Shown here in pieces: positions 47,452-55,017 of a stretch of DNA of 64,000 bases (positions are counted from its first letter, which is position 1; every line of letters begins with the position of its first letter). The DNA is from an uncultured Paracoccaceae bacterium. GTDB lineage: Bacteria > Pseudomonadota > Alphaproteobacteria > Rhodobacterales > Rhodobacteraceae. Both the position numbers and the translations under genes were made by a program. Location: NCBI GenBank assembly GCA_943787785.1, contig CALSNT010000016.1, positions 105,512 through 169,511 of the forward strand, in the 5' to 3' direction. The notes below the pieces were generated by a model. The model was not told the DNA's origin. It made no database searches and was given only the letters and a program-made list of their open reading frames with translations.

Positions 47452-48086
47452 GTGTGCACCGTGGCGGCGTGTTTATCCTGATCCCAGCAGCAGGTGGCTC
47501 AACCCGAATGCGCGGGCGCGACAAGCTGCTCGAGGATGTGGGCGGAACGCCACTTCTGGCGCGACAGGTGCGCGTTGCGCTGTCGACGGGTGCGTTTGTC
47601 GGGGTGACCTTTGATCCAGGCGGTCCACCGGCGCGATTGACGGCATTATCGCTGGTCGCCGATCCGAGAATTATGGCGATCCCGGTGCCGAATGCTGCCG
47701 AGGGTATGTCTGCCTCGCTGGCTCGTGGTGCTGTTGCCGCGGATACTCTGGGCGGTGATGCTGCACCAGGTGGGATCATGGTATTGCCAGCAGATATGCC
47801 AGAGATCGACGCTGAAGACCTGAAAAAGCTCTGCGCCGCATTTGAAACGGCCCCGGACCAGATCGTACGGGCCGTTTCGTCAGACGGTACACCGGGACAT
47901 CCGGTGATTTTTCCGCGCCGCTGTTTCGCGGCCCTTGCCGTTCTAACGGGCGATGCAGGCGCGCGTTCGGTTCTGGAGGGCGAGGAAGTTACTCTCGTGC
48001 CCCTAGCCGGAAATCACGCCACGCTGGATCTTGATACGCCCGAAGATTGGGCCGCTTGGCGGGGCGCTCGGTCGTCGCAGGGCTAG
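47448..48086 (+). CDS. MocA-like nucleotidyltransferase (molybdopterin cytidylyl/guanylyl-transferase type)
   Basis: 212 residues, Rossmann-like NTP transferase. Nucleotide loop LIPAAGGSTRMRGRDKLLE, then MVLPADMPEID (metal-binding Asp), GHPVIFPRRCF, and C-terminal LDLDTPEDW. MocA/MobA proteins attach CMP or GMP to molybdopterin; other NTP transferases share the fold. Coupled by ATGA to livM, and modABC lies 1.3 kb downstream, which hints at a molybdoenzyme link. Confidence 0.78.
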   Translation: MSVHRGGVFILIPAAGGSTRMRGRDKLLEDVGGTPLLARQVRVALSTGAFVGVTFDPGGPPARLTALSLVADPRIMAIPVPNAAEGMSASLARGAVAADTLGGDAAPGGIMVLPADMPEIDAEDLKKLCAAFETAPDQIVRAVSSDGTPGHPVIFPRRCFAALAVLTGDAGARSVLEGEEVTLVPLAGNHATLDLDTPEDWAAWRGARSSQG

Positions 48087-48103
48087 CGTAGCCGCCAGGC
48101 CTC

Positions 48104-48193
48104 TCAGAAGGCCACCAGCACCCCGTGATCACTCATCGTTGCGGCGGCTGTTGCTAAGGCGGCTACAAGCAGTGTGGGAAATATGACGTCCAT
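48104..48193 (-). CDS. candidate 29-residue membrane peptide
   Basis: Short frame MDVIFPTLLVAALATAAATM plus nine residues, almost entirely a hydrophobic helix. ATG 48193 has AAGGA nine bases upstream. It lies in the 210-base gap between the nucleotidyltransferase and the Hint gene. Coding is only suggested by ribosome site and membrane profile. Confidence 0.35.
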   Translation of the reverse strand: MDVIFPTLLVAALATAAATMSDHGVLVAF

Positions 48194-48296
48194 GGCGAAA
48201 TTCCTTCTGATCGAGTTGGTTTCGATCAGTAGGTCGCGCGCCGGCGCCAATTCGTTCAAACTTTTCAGAATTATGCAGCTGCTTGGCTGAAGGCCG

Positions 48297-49073
48297 TCAG
48301 AGCAATTCCGCCGCTTCATCCGCATTCATCGTCGGGCGTGATCTAATATACGCCGCCTCGGCCGCCGTGAACCGCAGGCGCGGATTAAGGGCGATCAGAT
48401 CATTTCGCTGGTCTTCGACAAGGCCATTCAACTGGGCCCCAATCGGGCAGAAACTGTCGATCCAAAGCCCGCCGACATTCAAAATCTCATGCGACGCGCA
48501 CATCAGATTTACCATCAGCTGATCTGCCACGGTCGACCGCTCGACCCCGTCCAGATGCAGTAAATCGCGTGCTGCGACCAGATGTTGGCGGTTGCCCAAA
48601 ATCGCCTCGAAATCGGGACAATCGACCAGCACATTCTGATCCGGTGCAACAACAATTGGACGCGTTGGGCGGTCTTTTCCCAACACGCTTCCGGCAATCC
48701 GCATCGGGGTCGCGTCGTTCCACAATTGGGCTTCAATGCAGGAATTCGTGCTGGTCCAGATCAGCGGCTGCAACCCGTTGTCCAGCGTTTGAACCACGTC
48801 GCCCGCCTTCAGTTCGCAGGCCGGACGCGCACCGGTATCGGTCTCAACCAGAGTGGCAGCGGCAATACTGGAGAACGCGACTTCGCGACGATACCCCAAT
48901 GCCGAAACACCCGGGATCGAAACATCCGGGACGATCCGAAGATGCGGCGCATCACGATCCGGGATTTGGTCGACGTGCTGCTGCGCTGTAAGACCGATTT
49001 GCTCCCCCAACGGCTCGGGCGTCACTGGATCGGCATCGCCGGAGACATACTCAAAGGAAACGTCGTTGGGCAT
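48297..49073 (-). CDS. Hint (hedgehog/intein) domain protein
   Basis: 258 residues. The Hint_2-type signature is GARPACELKAGDVVQTLDNG..PLIWTST, followed by RPIVVAPDQNVLVD (the degraded QHRxL block) and HLVAARDLL. The usual nucleophilic Cys at the start of the domain is not evident (AFSSIAAATLVETDTGARP), so autoprocessing is doubtful. Such proteins are common in Rhodobacterales, function unclear. Upstream bases 49074-49360 show no gene. Confidence 0.75.
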   Translation of the reverse strand: MPNDVSFEYVSGDADPVTPEPLGEQIGLTAQQHVDQIPDRDAPHLRIVPDVSIPGVSALGYRREVAFSSIAAATLVETDTGARPACELKAGDVVQTLDNGLQPLIWTSTNSCIEAQLWNDATPMRIAGSVLGKDRPTRPIVVAPDQNVLVDCPDFEAILGNRQHLVAARDLLHLDGVERSTVADQLMVNLMCASHEILNVGGLWIDSFCPIGAQLNGLVEDQRNDLIALNPRLRFTAAEAAYIRSRPTMNADEAAELL

Positions 49074-49360
49074 ACGTTGCGTTCCAAACTCATTACAAGA
49101 TTTTGTGCGCGTACATCGCGCTTCGTACGTGTGGTCTGTTACCTGAATGGGACCAAATCGTGAAAGGGAAAGGCGTCAAACGTGACAAATTTTCTCAATT
49201 TTTCGACAATTTCTACCAGAAGTTGCCGGATTTCTTCTCATATCCCGGCATTGCACGAGTTCCGGACGATCTTGATTGACGCGAACGTCATGCTGATTCG
49301 CTCGTTTGGGTTGAATCTTTGCTTACTGGATTGGAGGTATTCGCCGTTTCCAAGGCCGGG

Positions 49361-50362
49361 TCAGACTGCCTTATCCGCGCTGCGCGCCCAAAATTTCTGC
49401 ACCGTCAACCACAACTTCTGTCCTGGTTCCCGAGCGGCAGAGCTGAGAAATCCTGACATCGGCAGCCGCAAAATCTGACCTGACAGATCGAGCAGGACGA
49501 CATCGCCGTTATAACCGACCACATCTGCCAATACGCTGAACGCAGCAGTGCTGTCGCCCGGTGAATGTTGCGATAGCAGCGTGTCCTCAACGGCAATAGC
49601 CAACGTCAACTGATCACCCGATCTGATCCCGGCAGATGCTGGAAATGAAGCCTCGCCCAGATGCACCATCACGTCGCCATCGACCAGAACGGCCTTCGCA
49701 TTCAAGACCACGGGCGGCGTTTGCCAGCCTGTGCAACGCCCCATCGAAAAGCCAAGCACGCGGTCCGCCAGGGCAGCTACTTCGGTCGGGGAATGGGTGA
49801 TGTGGATAACCGGAATATTCAATTCGCGGACCGCATCGGCGATCACGCGCAGCGTCGTGGCCCGAAGCTCGGCGTCCAAACCGCTCAGCGGTTCGTCCAG
49901 CAGCAGCAGTTGCGGGTCGCTGGCCAGGGCCCGCGCCACGGCGACACGCCGGGCTTCACCACCCGACAGGCCACCCGTGCCGCGGTTTAGCAGGGGCGTG
50001 ATCCGAAGCGCCTCGGCAATTCGGGCAACGTGGTCTTCCTTCACACCACGCCGCCGTGCGCCGTATGAGAGGTTGCCAGCAACATCGAGATGAGGAAACA
50101 GCCGCGCATCCTGGAACACGACTCCGACACGGCGCAGGGACGGAGGTAAATGGGTGGCGTCGTCCTGCCAGCTTTGACCTGCGAACCGAACGGTGCCGAC
50201 CGTGCCCGGTTCCAATCCCGCCAACACGCGCAGAAATGTGGTCTTGCCACTGCCCGATGGACCGTTAACGGCAGTTATACCGCCAAGTGGCACCTCCTCC
50301 TGCACCTGCAACCGGAATTCGGGCAGATCCAGCGTGACGTCGATTTCCAGCGCGCTATCCAA
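49361..50362 (-). CDS. modC: molybdate ABC transporter ATPase ModC
   Basis: 333 residues. Walker A NGPSGSGKTTFLR, signature LSGGEARRVAVARAL, Walker B LLLLDEPLSGLD, switch His ITHSPTE, and a C-terminal TOBE/Mop domain (~260-320; VLADVVGYNGDVVLLDL) that binds oxyanions. Overlaps the modB stop by eight bases. Confidence 0.9.
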   Translation of the reverse strand: MDSALEIDVTLDLPEFRLQVQEEVPLGGITAVNGPSGSGKTTFLRVLAGLEPGTVGTVRFAGQSWQDDATHLPPSLRRVGVVFQDARLFPHLDVAGNLSYGARRRGVKEDHVARIAEALRITPLLNRGTGGLSGGEARRVAVARALASDPQLLLLDEPLSGLDAELRATTLRVIADAVRELNIPVIHITHSPTEVAALADRVLGFSMGRCTGWQTPPVVLNAKAVLVDGDVMVHLGEASFPASAGIRSGDQLTLAIAVEDTLLSQHSPGDSTAAFSVLADVVGYNGDVVLLDLSGQILRLPMSGFLSSAAREPGQKLWLTVQKFWARSADKAV

Positions 50363-51020
50363 GCCGCCCTGCCCCCCCCCGGTTCAGTGCATAGACCCCG
50401 ATAAGCACGATCATCGAAAACACCAGCAAACCCAGGGACAGACGATGGGCCACAGCCCAGTCGAGCGTTTCGACCGCCGTAAAGACTTCGATGGAGACTG
50501 TCCGGGTCCGCCCCGGAATATTGCCGCCCACCATCAGGACCACGCCAAATTCACCGATTGTATGAGCGAAACTCAGGACAGCCGCCGTCAGCACGCCACG
50601 CCGCGACAGCGGCAACACGACGCTGCGAAACAAATCGGCGCGTGTCGCTCCCAGCGTCGCTGCAGCCTCCGTCATTTGGCGGTCCACGGATTGAAACGCC
50701 GTCTGCATGGGCTGCACAGCAAAGGGCAGCGAGTAGAGGATTGAAGCGACGACCAGCCCCGCGAAGGAAAATGCCAGGGTGCTGCCCGTCACTCGGACCC
50801 AGGCCGCCCCAAGCGGGGCATCCGGTGACATCAGGATCAGTAGGTAGAAGCCCAGAACCGTGGGCGGCAGGACCAGCGGCAACGCGGTGATCGCCTCGAT
50901 TACCGGGCGCAGCCGGTTGCGAGTCGTTGCCAGCCACCAGGCCAGCGGCATGGCGAGAATCAGCAGCAGCACCGTCGTTACCGCAGCAAGTTGCAGGGTC
51001 AGCAGCACCGCGGCCGTCAT
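50355..51020 (-). CDS. modB: molybdate ABC transporter permease ModB
   Basis: 221 residues, five membrane helices, EAA loop TEAAATLGATRADLFRSVVLP and the ModB phrase LPLVLPPTVLGFYLL, AHTIGEFGVVLMVGG. ATG 51020 overlaps the modA stop (ATGA). Confidence 0.92.
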   Translation of the reverse strand: MTAAVLLTLQLAAVTTVLLLILAMPLAWWLATTRNRLRPVIEAITALPLVLPPTVLGFYLLILMSPDAPLGAAWVRVTGSTLAFSFAGLVVASILYSLPFAVQPMQTAFQSVDRQMTEAAATLGATRADLFRSVVLPLSRRGVLTAAVLSFAHTIGEFGVVLMVGGNIPGRTRTVSIEVFTAVETLDWAVAHRLSLGLLVFSMIVLIGVYALNRGGAGRLG

Positions 51021-51754
51021 TGGTCCGGCCTGGGCAGGTGATACCCCGCCGCCTCGATTGTCGGGGCAGCGGACGGACCGGTGATCCAATTGAAATAGGC
51101 ACGCGCAGTGGGGTTGTCGCTTAGAAGAGCTGCCGATTGCACTAATGACTCCTCATCCGCTGGTGCCTCGACAAAGGAAAACTGTGGATCTTCAGCCAAT
51201 CCATCTTGAACCTGTGCCAGTGCGAGTAACCCATAGCGCACATTGCCAGTCGCCAAAAATGCAGCTACCTGACCAACGCTGTCGCCAGTAATCAAGTTGT
51301 CGATCGTCAACCCTGCTGCTTCTAACGCTTCCGTTGCGGCAACGCCGTAGGGCGCCAGCGCGGGATTGGCGATAGCAATTGGATTTTGCGCGGCCTTTGC
51401 CAAAGCCCGAGGCCAGTCTTTTGGCATATCTGCAGGACCAACCAGCACCAACCGCCCGACTGCATAAGGGCGGACATCCACCGCCTTGCCAGAGGCGAGC
51501 AGCGCCTCGGCGCGTGCTGTATCCGCCGACAGGAAGACATCGAATGGCGCGCCCGCTGCGATCAGAGCCGCGTGTCGTCCGGTGGATCCGCCGGCCAGCA
51601 GCACCCGGTGGCCGGTTTCAGCCTCAAAAGCCGGCGCAAGCCCTTTTGCCGTCGTCAGAAAATTGGCCGCGACGGCGACGGTAACCTCGCCAGCATCCGC
51701 TGCGCGCAGCGGGATCAGCAGCAGACTGCACAGAAGGATCAGGCGGCATAACAT
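51017..51754 (-). CDS. modA: molybdate-binding periplasmic protein ModA
   Basis: 245 residues. Signal peptide MLCRLILLCSLLLIPLRAADA, then VTVAVAANFLTTAKGLAPAF and LLAGGSTGRHAALIAAGAPFDVF, the oxyanion-binding loops, and IANPALAPYGVAATEAL. ATG 51754 is the family start; the same frame stays open to 52690 by chance on the opposite strand of the next gene. Confidence 0.92.
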   Translation of the reverse strand: MLCRLILLCSLLLIPLRAADAGEVTVAVAANFLTTAKGLAPAFEAETGHRVLLAGGSTGRHAALIAAGAPFDVFLSADTARAEALLASGKAVDVRPYAVGRLVLVGPADMPKDWPRALAKAAQNPIAIANPALAPYGVAATEALEAAGLTIDNLITGDSVGQVAAFLATGNVRYGLLALAQVQDGLAEDPQFSFVEAPADEESLVQSAALLSDNPTARAYFNWITGPSAAPTIEAAGYHLPRPDQ

Positions 51755-51877
51755 GGGCGCGCATCGAACGCTGCAACGGGGCGGAATGCAAGCCGCCCGA
51801 TGCAGCGACTGCCGCAAATTTGACTGTTCGGTGAAAGGATGCGTCAGTGTCGCCGACACACTGAGAAAGGCGCCCTT

Positions 51878-52666
51878 ATGTCTGACCCGATTGCGACCCG
51901 ACTGGCCGCCGCAAAAGATATCTGCCAGTCCAGCGGCGCGACCGCGCTTGGCTATTTTCGCGCCCTCGAGAACCTCACGATTGAGCGCAAGGGCCACCAG
52001 GATCTGGTGTCCGAGGCAGACCGCAACGTCGAACTGGAAATCCGTGCCGCGCTGGCCGCCGCCTTCCCCGACGACGGCGTCGTCGGCGAGGAACACGCCC
52101 CGACGGCAGGCACATCCGGCTTCACTTGGGTCATCGACCCGATTGATGGCACCGCCAATTTCGTCGCAGGCATTCCGGTCTGGGCCGTGGTTCTGGCATG
52201 CGTCCATAATGGCCGCACCGAGATTGGCATCGTCCACGACCCGGTCCATGACGAGATGTTCTGGACCCGGCGCGGCGGCGGCGCATTCTGCAATGACCGG
52301 CCCCTGAAAGTCGCAGACAGCGAAGGCCTCCATGATGGGACGATCGGCGTTGGATATTCGGGGCGCTCGAAGCCCGGTGCGATCCACGCATTGATCCGGG
52401 AGATCGATGTGCGCGGCGGGTTGTTTTATCGCAATGCGTCGGGTGCCGTGTCCCTGGCGATGGTCGCAGGCGGTCGGTTGCTGGGCTACGCCGAGGATCA
52501 CATGAACGCCTGGGATTATCTGGCCGGACAGTTGCTTGTGGCTGAGGCAGGCGGCCGTGTTGAGGATCAGGACGCAGATGCCGCTATTACAAGCGGAGGG
52601 CGGGTGATCGCGTCGGCTCCGGTCGTCTGGGAGGATTTGTTGGAGATGTGTGAGGACGCGTTTTGA
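51878..52666 (+). CDS. inositol-monophosphatase family phosphatase
   Basis: 262 residues. Metal motifs VVGEEHA (Glu), WVIDPIDGTANFVAGIPVW (DPIDGT) and NAWDYLAGQLLVAEAGG (WDxAAG-like). Candidates are inositol monophosphatase, histidinol phosphatase (HisN) or 3'(2'),5'-bisphosphate nucleotidase. ATG 51878 follows GAAAGG. Divergent from modA (123 bases). Bases 52667-52889 downstream have no gene. Confidence 0.87.
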   Translation: MSDPIATRLAAAKDICQSSGATALGYFRALENLTIERKGHQDLVSEADRNVELEIRAALAAAFPDDGVVGEEHAPTAGTSGFTWVIDPIDGTANFVAGIPVWAVVLACVHNGRTEIGIVHDPVHDEMFWTRRGGGAFCNDRPLKVADSEGLHDGTIGVGYSGRSKPGAIHALIREIDVRGGLFYRNASGAVSLAMVAGGRLLGYAEDHMNAWDYLAGQLLVAEAGGRVEDQDADAAITSGGRVIASAPVVWEDLLEMCEDAF

Positions 52667-52889
52667 AGCAGAACACAAATCGGCAGGCAAAGAAATCGAC
52701 GCTGATTTGACACCGGTCTGGCTTGAACTTGCGGCGCCATCGGAACATGAAACCAGTTTCCGATATTGAGGCAGAGATTGAGGCGGGGCCTCCAGCTATA
52801 AAATCCGTCAGTTCATTGCCGGAAGACTTTCGGCGAAAAGACAAACGAGGGGCGCGATTTTCCCGCCTTGCGGCTGTATTTCGCGAGGG

Positions 52890-53885
52890 TCAAACCACCC
52901 GCAACGTCCCGCGCTCAACCAGCCGACACTCGAACAACCGCGATTTCGGGGCCTGATCCGGGTCTTCGATCATCGCCACGATCAGTTCCACACTGGTCTT
53001 GATGATTTGCTCAACGGGTTGGAATATCGTCGTCAGGTTGATGTTTTCCCAGCCCGACATTTCCATGTCGTTGAGGCCGATCAGGCCGATATCTCCCGGA
53101 ACACTCAGTCCCGCACTTTCAATGGCACTCATCGCGCCGATGGCAAGAACGTCATCACCGCAGAAATACGCCTCGGCAGGGCCCCCGTCCACCAGCCGCG
53201 CCATTTCCGTCCGACCGGCACGAAATGAATAGGCCTCGGCGTAGCTGACTGAGACATCGACGCCCGGTACATCCTTTAAAGCATCCAGAAAACCTTCTGC
53301 GCGGTCCTGTGTTGAGGTTGCTGACTTTGGCCCGCCCATGAAACCGATCCGTCGATAGCCGTGTGCCAGCAGTGCCTCTGCGGCCAACCGCCCGCCCTGA
53401 CGGTTGTCGATACCAACGACATGCACCTGCGGTGCGTCCGTATAACGTCCAAACGAGTGCACGATCGGCGCATCGGATTTGCGGAATGCTTCGGCAAAGG
53501 CTGGTGGCAAGGTCGACGAGGCCAACACGACACCATCGACCGAATATTGTTGCAGCATCTGCACGGATTGTTCGGGTTCCGATGTGTTCGACAGGTTCAC
53601 CAGCAAAGGACGCAAGCCCCGGTCCTGCAGGCTGCGGGTGAACAGATCGAAAACCTCAAGGAAAATCGGGTTGTGAAAGTTGTCGCTGACCAGACCGATC
53701 AGCTTGGTGCGACGCGTTGTCAGGCTGCTGGCCAAAACGTTCGGACGATAGCCAAGGCTGCTGGCCGCTGTTTCAACTTTGGCGCGCGTTTTGGCCGACA
53801 CCGACGCGCCCTCGGTAAACGTGCGTGACACAGCCGAGCGTGATACGCCCGCCTTTTCGGCCACATCTTTCAACGTTACTGCCAC
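52890..53885 (-). CDS. LacI family transcriptional regulator
   Basis: 331 residues. N-terminal HTH VTLKDVAEKAGVSRSAVSRTF and hinge helix (RPNVLASSLTTRRTK), then a periplasmic-binding-protein-like sugar domain with CGDDVLAIGAMSAIESAG. A perfect palindromic operator lies 74 bases upstream, so autoregulation is likely. Effector and other targets unknown; the alginate-lyase-like operon just upstream is one possibility. Confidence 0.9.
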   Translation of the reverse strand: MAVTLKDVAEKAGVSRSAVSRTFTEGASVSAKTRAKVETAASSLGYRPNVLASSLTTRRTKLIGLVSDNFHNPIFLEVFDLFTRSLQDRGLRPLLVNLSNTSEPEQSVQMLQQYSVDGVVLASSTLPPAFAEAFRKSDAPIVHSFGRYTDAPQVHVVGIDNRQGGRLAAEALLAHGYRRIGFMGGPKSATSTQDRAEGFLDALKDVPGVDVSVSYAEAYSFRAGRTEMARLVDGGPAEAYFCGDDVLAIGAMSAIESAGLSVPGDIGLIGLNDMEMSGWENINLTTIFQPVEQIIKTSVELIVAMIEDPDQAPKSRLFECRLVERGTLRVV

Positions 53886-53958
53886 GCCGGACCGCCTGGG
53901 ATTGCCGGGGCGCGCCCGCCGCGCCTTCGGGCCATGCTACGCCCTGCGGCTGGCTCCT

Positions 53959-53972
53959 TGCAACCGGTTGCA
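53959..53972. promoter_or_regulatory. LacI-type operator
   Basis: TGCAACCGGTTGCA is a perfect 14-bp palindrome with the central CG of LacI-family sites. It lies between the LacI gene start (53885) and the end of the lyase-like gene (53986). Confidence 0.65.
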
Positions 53973-53985
53973 GAGTTGCCCGCCG

Positions 53986-55017
53986 CTACCGCCCCCAAAG
54001 CTCGGTCTGGTTGCCGCCAAGCTTGGTGTAGATCAGCGGGCGCAGCCCCTCGGCAAGCGCTTCTAGCGTTGGGTTTTTACGCAACAACAAGTATTGCTCG
54101 ATCCACGCCAATTGATATGCGGTCAGCTCCTGTGTGCCGTCAAAAAAGCTCTGCTCGACTCCGGTAATTTCTGCACTTTTTGCGCCGTCGATGAGGTCGG
54201 AGGCAGCGAATTCCACGATCCGATGCAGTGCCCCCTCGCAAATCTCGGTGGCCGGTATCTGCTGACGCTCAAGCAACAGGGCGGTTGTGACCAGCGGGGC
54301 AATCGCGTGCAGCTGGTAATGCAATCCGAACTTTCCGCGGCGCATTTCCTGCGGCAGACTGCCGTCGACGCTGGCTGAGCACATCACTTCGTCTAAGGAC
54401 TCTGCCGCCCAGTCGCGCATGTCAGCAGCGTCGCTATGAACCGAGATTGCGGCCGCAGCCAGCGCTGCCCATGCACGCAGGTTCCCTTGCTGCGACCGAC
54501 CGGGAGCGTCAGCCCAAAAATCAATTTGCGCGCGCATCCGGCGCCCTAACCAATCGAGCACGACCGCCCGCCGGGGATCATCGGCCGTATATGGCGTGGT
54601 CTGCCACAAGACCAAAGCAAAGCCCGCCAAACGCGCGCCGATAGTCAGCTGAACCGTTTCTGTTCCGAGGTCCGACAGCGCGTCCGCGTCGGCCCATTCA
54701 CCCAGACGCGCAACGATGCAGTCGGCAACGGTCGTTCGCTCTTTGATGCTGCCGACGTAAAGACCTTCGGTCTGATCGGCCAATTCGTCGATGAACCCGT
54801 CCAGCGGTGCCAAAGCTGATTCCACTTCAGCCTCGCGATCTTCGTCCAAAGTGGCACGCGCGGAATCGTCGTCGTCATATCGACTGACATAGGTCATCGA
54901 GATTACAGGCGGTGGCGCAGCGGTGCAGTCCTGTTGCGCGGCAACCGGTGCAGCCACTCCGAACAGGCAGAGTACGACGATTGCGATACCGGGCCAAATC
55001 GAAGCATTGCGCCTCAT
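53986..55017 (-). CDS. alginate-lyase-fold (PL5/AlgL-like) periplasmic protein, locus 2
   Basis: 343 residues. Signal peptide ending APVAAQ, then signatures GNLRAWAALAAAAI and DGSLPQEMRRGKFGLHYQLHAIAPL, and a C-terminus YTKLGGNQTELWGR that parallels HSKLGGSQTLLW of locus 1. Clearly the paralog of 22404-23429. The NNH motif of AlgL appears as GNLR, so the catalytic His/Asn pair is not conserved. Start overlaps the Sel1 stop (ATGA), the same gene order as locus 1. Confidence 0.72.
   Translation of the reverse strand: MRRNASIWPGIAIVVLCLFGVAAPVAAQQDCTAAPPPVISMTYVSRYDDDDSARATLDEDREAEVESALAPLDGFIDELADQTEGLYVGSIKERTTVADCIVARLGEWADADALSDLGTETVQLTIGARLAGFALVLWQTTPYTADDPRRAVVLDWLGRRMRAQIDFWADAPGRSQQGNLRAWAALAAAAISVHSDAADMRDWAAESLDEVMCSASVDGSLPQEMRRGKFGLHYQLHAIAPLVTTALLLERQQIPATEICEGALHRIVEFAASDLIDGAKSAEITGVEQSFFDGTQELTAYQLAWIEQYLLLRKNPTLEALAEGLRPLIYTKLGGNQTELWGR

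Noticed and set aside
49182..49478. 98-codon plus-strand frame between the Hint gene and modC
   Set aside because: Its 3' part is antisense to modC and the 5' part has no ribosome site or domain.
51755..52690. Long minus-strand open frame continuing upstream of modA
   Set aside because: It is antisense to the well-supported phosphatase gene at 51878-52666 and has no domain; modA clearly begins with a signal peptide at 51754.
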